From contig CAKPPS010000028.1 of assembly GCA_934177795.1 (NCBI GenBank), forward strand, positions 1 through 15,271: DNA of 15,271 nucleotides. Reading direction: 5' to 3'. This document shows, piece by piece, positions 6,203 to 13,773 of this stretch. The notes beneath the pieces are model-generated. The model did no database searches. It was not told the origin of the DNA and saw only the letters and a program-made list of their open reading frames with translations. The DNA comes from an uncultured Clostridia bacterium. GTDB lineage: Bacteria > Bacillota > Clostridia > TANB77 > CAG-508. The translations under genes and the position numbers were made by a program. Numbering within the stretch: the stretch's first letter is position 1; each line of letters starts with the position of its first letter.

Positions 6203-7750
6203 TTAAATTTATTGTTATATTTTTTGTTAATGTCTTAGTTGTATATCCTGGTTTACTTGCTTTTATAATTATAGAGTATTCTCCTAAATCATTTATTTTT
6301 GGTATTGTACTACTAAATGTTCCTCCACTTAGTGAATATGTTAATGTTGCATCTGCTGGTGTTACTTTTACGTTTGATACTGCATCATGGTCTTTTCCGT
6401 CATAGTTTCCAGTATATGCATCTGCACTTAATGTTATTGTTCCCATATTTACTGTTGCTGTATATGTTTTTGTTTGTGCTTCATAATTACTTGTTGCTGC
6501 ACTTGTTACTGTTATTGTCGTTTTCTTTCCATCTGCACTTATTGCTTTGGGTGTTATCGTTACTGTTGTTCCTGATATTGTAGCTGTAGCTACATTTGTG
6601 TCACTTGATATTACTGATAGTGCTCCTCCACTTGTATTTTTAGTTACTGTAAATTTTCCTGCTGTTGGGTATGTTATTGTTCCACTATTTGCACTCAATA
6701 CTAAGTTTCCTGTTTCTGTATTTTTTCCTATTGTTATTGTCTTTGTTAATGTTTTATCCGCATATCCTGCTTTAGTTGCTTTTACTACTACTGTATATGT
6801 TGTTGCTCCATTTACCTTTTGTATTGTACTACTAAATGTTCCTCCGTTTAGTGAATACGTTAATGTTGCATCTGCTGGTGTTACTTTTACGTTTGATACT
6901 GCATTATGGTCTTTTCCGTCATAATTTCCTGTATAGGCGTCTGCACTTAATGTTATTGTTCCCATATTTACTGTTACTGTATATGTTTTTGTTTGTGCCT
7001 CATAATTACTTGTTGCTGCACTTGTTACTGTTATTGTTGTTTTCTTTCCATTTGCACTTATTGCTTTTGGTGTTATTGTTACTGTTGTTCCATTTATACT
7101 TGCTGTTGCTACATTCGTATCACTTGACGTTACACTTAATGCTCCTCCACTTGTATTTTTAGTTACTGTAAATGTTCCTGCTGTTGGGTATGTTATTGTT
7201 CCACTATTTGCACTTAATACTAAGTTTCCTGTTTCTGTATTCTTTCCTATTGTTATTGTTTTTGTTAATGTCTTAGTTGCATAACCTGATTTACTTGCTT
7301 TTACTACTACTGTATATGTTGTTGCTCCGTTTACTTTTGGTATTGTACTACTAAATGTTCCTCCATTTAGTGAATACGTTAATGTTGCATCTGCTGGTGT
7401 TACTTTTACGTTTGATACTGCATCATGATCTTTTCCGTCATAATTTCCTTCGTATGCATCTGCTTCCAAACTTATAGTTCCATTTTCTACCATAGCTGTA
7501 TATATTGCTTTTCCTTGTGCATATTCTCCTTTTGCTGCTGATGTTACTACTATTTTAGTCGTTCCTGCCATATCTTGTGGCACTATTGTTACTATTGTTC
7601 CACTTATACTTGCTTTCGCTATATTCTCATTTTCTGATCTTACAGATAACTCTCCTCCAGATATGTTCTTTATTACTTCAAATGTTCCTGTAGTTGGATA
7701 TATATATGTTCCACTTGTTGGTGATATTTCTAATCCCCCTACTTCTCCTT
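6203..7750 (-). repeat. Three tandem Ig-like repeat units (519-nt period)
   Basis: Two adjacent units, about 7240-6722 and 6721-6203, repeat with a 519-nt (173-codon) period and are nearly identical in protein. A more divergent unit (about 7750-7241) precedes them, and its second half is close to the others. Each unit has a Big_2-like half (GNLVLSANSGTITYP, DTNVATASI) and an MBG-like half (YTGNYDGKDHDAVSNV). The near identity at nucleotide level implies recent duplication and invites copy-number change by recombination. Confidence 0.8.
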
Positions 7751-8193
7751 GATATGTTATTTTTACATTTCCATTCTTTTCATCTGTTGCTATAAATTTA
7801 TACTTTCCACCTATTATTATTTCTGCATTATCATTATCTATTCTCTCTACATCATCTACTTCATATTTTTCTTTTACTTTTTCTAATTCTTCTAAATAAT
7901 CATCTAAATTTACACTATATTTTTCTAGTTGTACTGGTCCTTTTACTAATTCTAGTTTTTCTTGTGCTGATGTTATATCTACTATTGGTTTTGTTTCTTT
8001 TGCCTTTTCTATTAAGCCATTTTCTCCCAATACTAAATACAAACTTATTCCAGCTAATATTATTAATACTATTATTGTTACTACTAAGCTTATTAGTGTT
8101 ATACCTTTACTTTGTTTTAACTTTTGTTTCATTAGGCTTTTCCTTTCATTTTCTAGATTATTAATTTCTATACAAACTCTCTACATAAACATT

Positions 8194-8225
8194 TAAGGTT
8201 GGACCTCTTTATGCATCCAACCTTA
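8194..8225. terminator. 10-bp inverted repeat between the membrane protein gene and the Ig-repeat gene
   Basis: Arms 8194-8203 and 8216-8225 with a 12-nt loop. The T-rich run follows on the plus strand, while on the minus strand only a weak T stretch follows. Its value as a terminator for 8247-8714 is therefore doubtful; attenuation of readthrough into the Ig-repeat gene is possible. Confidence 0.45.
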
Positions 8226-8246
8226 TTTTAGTTTTGTTTTATCTGT

Positions 8247-8714
8247 CTATTTTTCTAGTCTAAAGTCATATGCATTTGCATAGCTTTCTGTTATTGTTGT
8301 TTCTATATCTATTGCTTCTCCATTTTCTGTTTCTGTTATCATTGCTGGGATTCTTCCTATCTCGTTTCCTCTTTTATCTAATAATACTAATTGTCCTAAA
8401 AAGTCTCCTTGTGCCTCTCCTGTATTATTTGTTACTCTTGCTGTTAATATTGTTTCATTTCCTTTTTTCATAAAATTTATATTTGTTATTGAGAAGCCTA
8501 AATTTTCTTTTGTTTGTTTTAATTTTTCACTTGTGTTTACTATTGTTCCATCTGCTTCTACTTTTGTGAACTCTCCTTGTTCTACATTTTCTGTTGTTCC
8601 TGTTCCTCCAACATTGTTATTCTCTTTGTTTCTTGTTGCAAACCATATTATTGTTATGATTAATACTGATACTATTACTAATATTAGTAACATTCTTTTT
8701 TCTTGTTTTTTCAT
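8247..8714 (-). CDS. Small membrane-anchored extracellular protein of unknown function
   Basis: 155 aa. The ATG at 8714 sits 6 nt after a full AGGAGG. One N-terminal transmembrane segment (about 8-26, MLLILVIVSVLIITIIWFA) follows a basic KKQEKR start, predicting an anchor with the rest outside. A Gly/Asn linker (about 30-45) leads to a ~95-residue domain (VNTSEKL, SITNINF, ILTARVTNNTGEAQGDFLGQ, NAYDFRLEK) that looks like an all-beta, Ig-like or FxLYD-like fold. There is no enzymatic motif. It has the same promoter type as the pilin genes and lies between two variable-domain genes, which suggests a role in the same surface structure. Similar small proteins seem to occur near clostridial pilin genes, but I cannot name the family. 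Confidence 0.75.
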   Translation of the reverse strand: MKKQEKRMLLILVIVSVLIITIIWFATRNKENNNVGGTGTTENVEQGEFTKVEADGTIVNTSEKLKQTKENLGFSITNINFMKKGNETILTARVTNNTGEAQGDFLGQLVLLDKRGNEIGRIPAMITETENGEAIDIETTITESYANAYDFRLEK

Positions 8715-8829
8715 TTGTTTCCTCCTTATTTTTTCTTTTTTACATTATGAACATTTTATTATTCTTTATTCATATATTTATATTTGTAGCAAAATATTAT
8801 GTTTATAAGTTGTTACTTTATTTATGCTA

Positions 8830-8858
8830 ATTTTACTAATAAATTTTTATTACGTCAA
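8830..8858 (-). promoter_or_regulatory. Sigma-A-type promoter of the small membrane protein gene
   Basis: TTGACG (8853-8858), a 17-nt spacer, TAAAAT (8830-8835) on the minus strand. The first ~30 nt of the leader match the pilin gene leaders; beyond that it diverges and ends in AGGAGG. Transcription may continue into the Ig-repeat gene. Confidence 0.7.
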
Positions 8859-8892
8859 TAGGTTATTACATTTTTTTGAAAATTTTTATTCA

Positions 8893-9071
8893 CCTAAAAT
8901 AAAAGCTAAATTCAATTATTTCTTCAATCAAATTTGCACAAAAATATAGTGCATAAATTTTTATTACTTTAAAAATTTATACACTATATAATACATTATC
9001 CTATCTACATTATTATAAGAGTGTCCCAAGTGTTCCGATTTCGGAACGAAAAGGATCGTCCCTAGTGTTCC
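8893..9071. repeat. Intergenic repeat copy with hairpin and intact 3' tag
   Basis: Matches 107-285 almost base for base. The hairpin is at 8945-8988 (one arm mismatch). The perfect palindrome gttccgatttcggaac is at 9032-9047, flanked by the 12-bp direct repeats 9024-9035 and 9059-9070. The tag ends immediately at the stop of the gene at 9072. Confidence 0.75.
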
Positions 9072-10016
9072 TTACATTGTATATGGATTTTCGCTTGATC
9101 CATTTCCTCCTGTTATCTTGATATCTGATTTTAGAGAAAAGCAAGGACGAAAGCCATGCGTGCGCGGATAACCACTAGCATTGCCGTCGCTGACCACAAT
9201 GCACAAGTCGTAGCTGTAGAAGTTGCCGACAGAGTTCACACTACGCACGATGAAATAGTAGCTAGGAGAATGCGAAGACACATAGCGGGATGCTAGCCAG
9301 TAAATTTCTCCTGTTTTCATTATATTTAAGTTATTCATTTGTGTTTGGTCTATCGTGTAATTAGTATCAGCTCCTTTCATATTTTTTGCTCCTGATACTG
9401 ATGAATCAAATCCTAATTGTACTGGTCCTACATTTTCTGAATTTTTATTTGTAAATGTTCCATTTTGGTTTGTTGGTACACTTCCTACACATCTTGAATC
9501 TGTTACATATGTTCTATTTAAATATTTTCCTGCTTCGTTATTTAATGTTGTTATTGCATTGTTGTAAGAAGCACTCGCTGTAGCCCAGTCACTACCTCCT
9601 AAGGTTACATCTTTTATATTTTTATCTGTTATTATTTGTAAACCATATTCTGAACTTGCATCATACAATACTCTACATGTTACTACTCCGTTTTCACCTA
9701 CACTGCTTACTCCTGTATTGTAATTTATATAAGCTCCTGCTGGCAAATCATTGGTTGTTAAAGTTGGATTCGGTGTTGAACTTCCTCCATTACCAGATTC
9801 TATATCTTCAATATAATTTGCTGTTTCGTTTAAACTTTTTTCTTCATTCGTTTTTGCCTGTTCTGTCTGTTCCTTTGCAAATTTTGCCTTTTCTACTATT
9901 CCATTTTCTCCTAGCACTAAATTTATACTTACTCCTACTAGTATTATTAACACTATTATTGTTACTACAAGTGCTATTAATGTTATACCTTTTTCTTTTT
10001 TCAATATCAATTTCAT
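9072..10016 (-). CDS. Prepilin-like protein with lectin-like variable domain (putative DGR target)
   Basis: 314 aa, ATG at 10016 after AAAAGAGGAG. Prepilin signal KG|ITLIALVVTIIVLIILVG (Ala at +5), helical stalk to about 70, linker SSTPNP, then the domain LTTNDLPAGAYINYNT to the C-terminal PYTM. The conserved features YWLASR, FIVR, DLC, GFRPCFSLKSDIKI frame a variable segment at 9156-9284. A near-duplicate of 4208-5158 outside the variable segment. The intact palindrome tag follows 24 bp after the stop, and the promoter is at 10125-10153. With the two-domain gene, this is the best preserved member of the set. Lectin-type folding and ligand recognition are inferred from the DGR-target-like arrangement. 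Confidence 0.85.
   Translation of the reverse strand: MKLILKKEKGITLIALVVTIIVLIILVGVSINLVLGENGIVEKAKFAKEQTEQAKTNEEKSLNETANYIEDIESGNGGSSTPNPTLTTNDLPAGAYINYNTGVSSVGENGVVTCRVLYDASSEYGLQIITDKNIKDVTLGGSDWATASASYNNAITTLNNEAGKYLNRTYVTDSRCVGSVPTNQNGTFTNKNSENVGPVQLGFDSSVSGAKNMKGADTNYTIDQTQMNNLNIMKTGEIYWLASRYVSSHSPSYYFIVRSVNSVGNFYSYDLCIVVSDGNASGYPRTHGFRPCFSLKSDIKITGGNGSSENPYTM
9156..9284 (-). other. Variable region 5 (putative DGR VR)
   Basis: 43 codons in the GC-rich island 9151-9300 (about 52% G+C by count, against about 28% in 9301-9450). Aligned with the others, codons keep a final T or C where the first two bases differ. Single-base variation is visible as tAc versus tgc, Act versus gct, and acg versus ccg. 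Confidence 0.7.
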
Positions 10017-10124
10017 ATTATCTGCTCCTCTTTTGTTATTATTTTTTTATTTAGTGAATTTATACATTTTTTCTTTTTCAAGTACTCATATTACGTTTAT
10101 AAGTTGCTACTTTTATTTTTAATA

Positions 10125-10153
10125 ATTTTACTAATAAATTTTTATTACGTCAA
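10125..10153 (-). promoter_or_regulatory. Sigma-A-type promoter of the prepilin-lectin gene at 9072-10016
   Basis: TTGACG (10148-10153), a 17-nt spacer, TAAAAT (10125-10130) on the minus strand, followed by the shared leader of about 100 nt. Confidence 0.75.
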
Positions 10154-10245
10154 TATGCTATTACATTTTAAAAAAAATTTTTGCGTATCTAATTGCTTTT
10201 ATAAAAATATTAAAATAATCTGTAGAAACTATCTCAATAGCTCAT

Positions 10246-10274
10246 AAAAAAAATGCGGACACCCGCATTTTTTT
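10246..10274. terminator. Bidirectional intrinsic terminator
   Basis: Stem atgcgg/ccgcat (10253-10258 and 10263-10268) with a 4-nt loop, flanked by an A-run and a T-run that pair on either strand. On the minus strand it lies about 170 bp past the stop at 10446 and would end that transcript before the next promoter. Confidence 0.85.
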
Positions 10275-10445
10275 ATATATTATATTTTTGATTTAGTTTT
10301 TATTTATTATAAATCTTGATATAATAATGTCAAATAAGTAAGGAATGTCTCTCGTGCTCCGATTTTGAAATATAAAAGTCAATCTTTTATATTTACATAA
10401 TTATTATATTCATTCTATCAAAATTCAGTTTTTAAATATAAATAA
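10275..10445. other. Intergenic stretch with vestigial 3' tag
   Basis: No gene. Segment 10286-10345 resembles 4104-4160 downstream of another pilin gene, and 10346-10380 is a recognisable but decayed version of the GC-rich 3' tag with its palindrome destroyed. The remainder is AT-rich and unassigned. Confidence 0.5.
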
Positions 10446-11216
10446 TTACTCTAATGTAAAATTCATTAAAGCTGTTCCTGCAACACCACTAATAGCTGTA
10501 CTAGCAATTATTATAGCATCATAATCTGTGATATCATATGAAAAACTACCAGTTGAGCTTTTTGAATATATTACTTTACCATCAACATCTTTAATACATA
10601 CATTTTGTAAATTTGAAAATGATTTAATATCTATAGTAATCTTTTTATAATATTTTGTTGGAATATAATTATAACTTGTATAGGTATTAGTTAATGTAAC
10701 TACTCTACAACTTCCCTCAAATTTAGTTATCAAATTATCATTGATTACACTAATCGGTATGCTTACTCTTGAATCTGTTCCATAGTACCCCTCTGATGGA
10801 ATTGTTATTTCAACATTATCCCCGTTTTCTGTTATTGTACTCGCAGTTACTGTTTGCCCTGCATAATTTTCCATCGTTCCTGTTAGTAATTTTCCCTTAG
10901 AATATGCCTTATAGTCTTTTAAAATTTTATCTGCTGTTGCATTTGTCTGTGCTAATTCCGCCTTTAAATCTCCTGATTCAACATCACCTGTATTTTCTTC
11001 ATTATTCTCTAATTGCATATATAATTCATTCAATTCTTTTTCTTCTTCAACTTTAGCTAATTCTGTATTTTCTTTTGCTTTTTGAGCAATTGTTATTATT
11101 CCATTATCTCCTAATATCAAATTAATACTTATTCCCGCTAGTATAATAAGTACTATTATTGTAACTATTAATGCCACTAAAGTTATTCCATTATCTTTTT
11201 TTAACATTTTTTTCAT
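10446..11216 (-). CDS. Prepilin-like protein with a non-lectin C-terminal region
   Basis: 256 aa, ATG at 11216 after AAAAGAGGAG. The prepilin signal NG|ITLVALIVTIIVLIILAG (Ala at +5) and stalk resemble those of the lectin-type genes. The C-terminal part is different: a segment ATADKILKDYKAYSKGKLLTG followed by TM resembles the K-G-x-x-V/L-x-GTM repeat found in phage tail-fibre and other surface proteins. After it comes a beta-rich tail (SRVSIPISV, CRVVTLTNTY, VCIKDVDGKVIYS). It has no YWxASR/GLRPCF motif, no GC-rich island and no variable region. Promoter at 11318-11346. It could be a structural or minor pilin partner of the variable proteins; this is inference from shared promoter and N-terminus. 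Confidence 0.8.
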   Translation of the reverse strand: MKKMLKKDNGITLVALIVTIIVLIILAGISINLILGDNGIITIAQKAKENTELAKVEEEKELNELYMQLENNEENTGDVESGDLKAELAQTNATADKILKDYKAYSKGKLLTGTMENYAGQTVTASTITENGDNVEITIPSEGYYGTDSRVSIPISVINDNLITKFEGSCRVVTLTNTYTSYNYIPTKYYKKITIDIKSFSNLQNVCIKDVDGKVIYSKSSTGSFSYDITDYDAIIIASTAISGVAGTALMNFTLE

Positions 11217-11317
11217 TTTAATTACTCCTCTTTTGTTATTATCTTTTTATTTAGTAAATTTATACACTTTCTAAAGATTCACATTATGTTTATAAGTTGT
11301 TACTTTTTATTTTAATA

Positions 11318-11346
11318 ATTTTACCCATAATTTTTTATTACGTCAA
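11318..11346 (-). promoter_or_regulatory. Sigma-A-type promoter of the non-lectin prepilin gene
   Basis: TTGACG (11341-11346), a 17-nt spacer, TAAAAT (11318-11323) on the minus strand. It starts only about 20 bp after the comEC stop and no terminator is seen between, so comEC readthrough is possible. Confidence 0.72.
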
Positions 11347-11368
11347 TAGGTTGTTACTTTTTTATATA

Positions 11369-13741
11369 TTATATTTTTGTTCTAATTTTCACTTTACCTC
11401 TGCTATCTATTTTTATTGTAATTTCTCCATTTTCATCTGTACGATATATTTTCGTGTTTAAATTTTGTAGTCTATTTATAACACCTGTATTAGGATGTCC
11501 AAATGTATTTTTTTCTCCAACTCCTATTAATGCAATTTGAGGCTTTACTTTTTCTAAAAATTTATTTATACTTGAGGACTTTGAGCCATGATGTGCTACT
11601 TTTAATATGCTTGCATTTAAAATATTGCTATTTTCATATTCTTTTAGAATTTCGTTTTCTGCTATTTTTTCAATATCTCCTGTAAGCAAAATTGAAAAAC
11701 TTTTATAATTTAGTTTAGCAACTATAGAATTGTTATTTATTGCATTTTCTTTTATCCTCTCATCTTTTGGCCATAAAATATTTAGCCAAATATTTTCTTC
11801 AATTTTCAGATTATCTCCTTTTTTTACAACATATACTTTTATATTTTTATTTTTTACAATCTCTTTAAATCTTTTATAATTTTCATTTTCTTCCTGCTTA
11901 CAAATGATTACCTTTTCAGCTCTTAGTTCTTCTAACACACTTAAAATTCCACCAACATGGTCTGAATCAAAATGAGATATTATAATATAATCCAATTTTG
12001 TTATTCCTTTATTTAAAAGATATGGAATTAAAGTTTGTTTACCTATATTAAAAGTTGTCTCATCTCTTGAACCTCCACCATCTACTAAAATATTTTTTCC
12101 TTTTGGTGTTGAAATAAGCATAGAATCTCCTTGTCCTACGTCTATAAATGATATGGTAAATGTTTTAGGTATAAAATATAGAATTAAATTTAAAATAATT
12201 ACAATTATTATTAAGATAATAAATACTTTTTTACCTATTTTCTTGCCTGTTATTATTTTGTTTTTTACTAGAATAAAGTAAATTAAAAATAGATAATAAA
12301 TAATTATTATATATATTTTAGGTGTTGGAAAATAAACTTTAGAAAGTGGCAACTCTGCACAAAAATGTGCTATTTGAGCTAATACACTTAAGAATATCTG
12401 TAGGAAAAAGAACATTATTTTTGAAATAGGACTAACTATATATGAAACAAACACAGATAAAAAACCGAGTATTATTATAATTCCTATTATTGGTGATATT
12501 AATAGATTTGAAATAATAAATGTGAATGACATTATATTATAATGAAATAAAACTATTGGAAATATAACTAAATTTGCACTTATTGTAATAAGTATAGTAT
12601 CAATTATTTTATCTTTTATTTTATACAATACTTTTTTAATTCTTCCAGTTTTATCTTCTTTTTTCTTTTTATATTTTTTCAAAGTTGGATAAATAAGTAC
12701 TATTCCTATAGTTCCTCCATACGAAAGTTGCAAACCTATATCTAAAATGAAATATGGATTTATAATTAGAATAATTAAAAGCGAAATACTTATACTTCCT
12801 AATACATGTGCTTTTTTATGGAACAGGCTTGCCAAAATAATATACGAACTCATAAAGCATACTCTTGTTACAGAAGCTGTTTTTCCTGTAAGAATAATGA
12901 AAAATAATAGAATTAAAATTGTTACTATTTTCGACATTTTTTTACTGAATTTCACCTTACTTATAACAAATGTTATTCCTAATATTACATATGATACATG
13001 CATACCCGAGATTGCTAAAACATGTGATAAACTGCTATCTCTAAAGTCTTCTTGTATTTCTTTTTGAAGATTACTTTTTTCTCCTATTAGCATGCCTGAA
13101 AGTAACTCACTTGTTTCATTAGGTAAGTTTTGTTCTATCTTTTCTTTCATCGAATTTCTAACTTTGTTTGCTAATAAATCAATTACACCTACATTATTTT
13201 TATTTATGATTTCTATATCTTTTTTATCTACAGTTATAATTCCATATATGTTTTTCGACTTCAAATATTGTTTATAGTCAAAACCACCTTCGTTTCTAGC
13301 AGTACTCGCTTCTTCAAAGTTTCCTTTTACTATAATTTCATCTCCATACTTTAATGTCTCTTTTTCTTTTTTTACATTCAATTGTAGATTAGTATTTTGG
13401 TTTTTTCTGTTTCCATTTATCTCTTCTAATTTTAAAATATATTGATTCTTATATTGCTTGTCTATAGGATTTGAAATAATAGTTCCTACTATTTCAAGAT
13501 TTTCTCCAACATTTTGATACTTTTCATCAAAAGACTTTTCTAATAACGTGATTTGTATATTTGATATAAGAACACTTATCAAAAATAAAACTACATATTT
13601 TCTTACTTGTATTTTCTTTTTTATAGTTAGATATATACACGTAAGAATTAAAGGTATAATAAAAAAGGTTATACTTATTTTAAAGTATAACCCCCATATT
13701 ACTCCAAATATCCATGCAATAGTTATGAAAAATAATTCCAT
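11369..13741 (-). CDS. comEC: ComEC/Rec2 DNA-uptake channel protein
   Basis: 790 aa from the ATG at 13741, placed 5 nt after AAGGAG; a GTG two codons upstream overlaps that site and is rejected. Domains in order: N-terminal membrane segments and a DUF4131-type OB-like region (~20-180), the Competence multi-pass membrane domain (~200-480, including LLSGMLIGEK and SHVLAISGMHVSYV), and a C-terminal metallo-beta-lactamase-like domain from ~528. The MBL domain holds FIDVGQGDS, HFDSDHVGG (HxDxDH about 590-595), LLTGD and AHHGSKSS, so its metal ligands look intact. ComEC carries single-stranded DNA across the membrane during transformation. Length and domain order are typical of full-length ComEC. 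It sits 32 bp after the NlpC/P60 gene and probably shares its promoter. The comEA and comG operons are not in view. Confidence 0.95.
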   Translation of the reverse strand: MELFFITIAWIFGVIWGLYFKISITFFIIPLILTCIYLTIKKKIQVRKYVVLFLISVLISNIQITLLEKSFDEKYQNVGENLEIVGTIISNPIDKQYKNQYILKLEEINGNRKNQNTNLQLNVKKEKETLKYGDEIIVKGNFEEASTARNEGGFDYKQYLKSKNIYGIITVDKKDIEIINKNNVGVIDLLANKVRNSMKEKIEQNLPNETSELLSGMLIGEKSNLQKEIQEDFRDSSLSHVLAISGMHVSYVILGITFVISKVKFSKKMSKIVTILILLFFIILTGKTASVTRVCFMSSYIILASLFHKKAHVLGSISISLLIILIINPYFILDIGLQLSYGGTIGIVLIYPTLKKYKKKKEDKTGRIKKVLYKIKDKIIDTILITISANLVIFPIVLFHYNIMSFTFIISNLLISPIIGIIIILGFLSVFVSYIVSPISKIMFFFLQIFLSVLAQIAHFCAELPLSKVYFPTPKIYIIIIYYLFLIYFILVKNKIITGKKIGKKVFIILIIIVIILNLILYFIPKTFTISFIDVGQGDSMLISTPKGKNILVDGGGSRDETTFNIGKQTLIPYLLNKGITKLDYIIISHFDSDHVGGILSVLEELRAEKVIICKQEENENYKRFKEIVKNKNIKVYVVKKGDNLKIEENIWLNILWPKDERIKENAINNNSIVAKLNYKSFSILLTGDIEKIAENEILKEYENSNILNASILKVAHHGSKSSSINKFLEKVKPQIALIGVGEKNTFGHPNTGVINRLQNLNTKIYRTDENGEITIKIDSRGKVKIRTKI

Positions 13742-13773
13742 ATACACTCCTTGTATTTTTATTTGCCCCTATT

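Larger units (their letters stand above)
5510..8132 (-). pseudogene. Large prepilin-anchored Ig-repeat protein with lectin-like variable domain, frameshifted in the variable region
   Basis: ATG at 8132 after GAAAGG. As sequenced, the frame runs 834 codons to a stop at 5628. The expected C-terminus (GLRPCFSLKSDIKITGG...PYTM) follows in the +1 frame to 5510. One surplus base in the four-C run at 5651-5654 (GGGG on the coding strand) accounts for this, and removing it gives about 873 residues. Layout: prepilin signal (KG|ITLISLVVTIIVLIILAG, Ser at +5), a helical stalk (~40-105), bacterial Ig-like/MBG-type repeats (~130-640) and a lectin-like domain. The repeats would act as a stalk that lifts the lectin tip from the surface. 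Without the correction the protein loses the core motif after the variable region. It may be a true loss, a sequencing error or a reversible indel. No shared-type promoter is visible just upstream, so it may be co-transcribed with 8247-8714. Confidence 0.75.

Noticed and set aside
6203..7750. Possible CRISPR-like repeat array
   Set aside because: The repeats are long (519 nt), contiguous and in coding frame, without spacers. They are protein-domain repeats.
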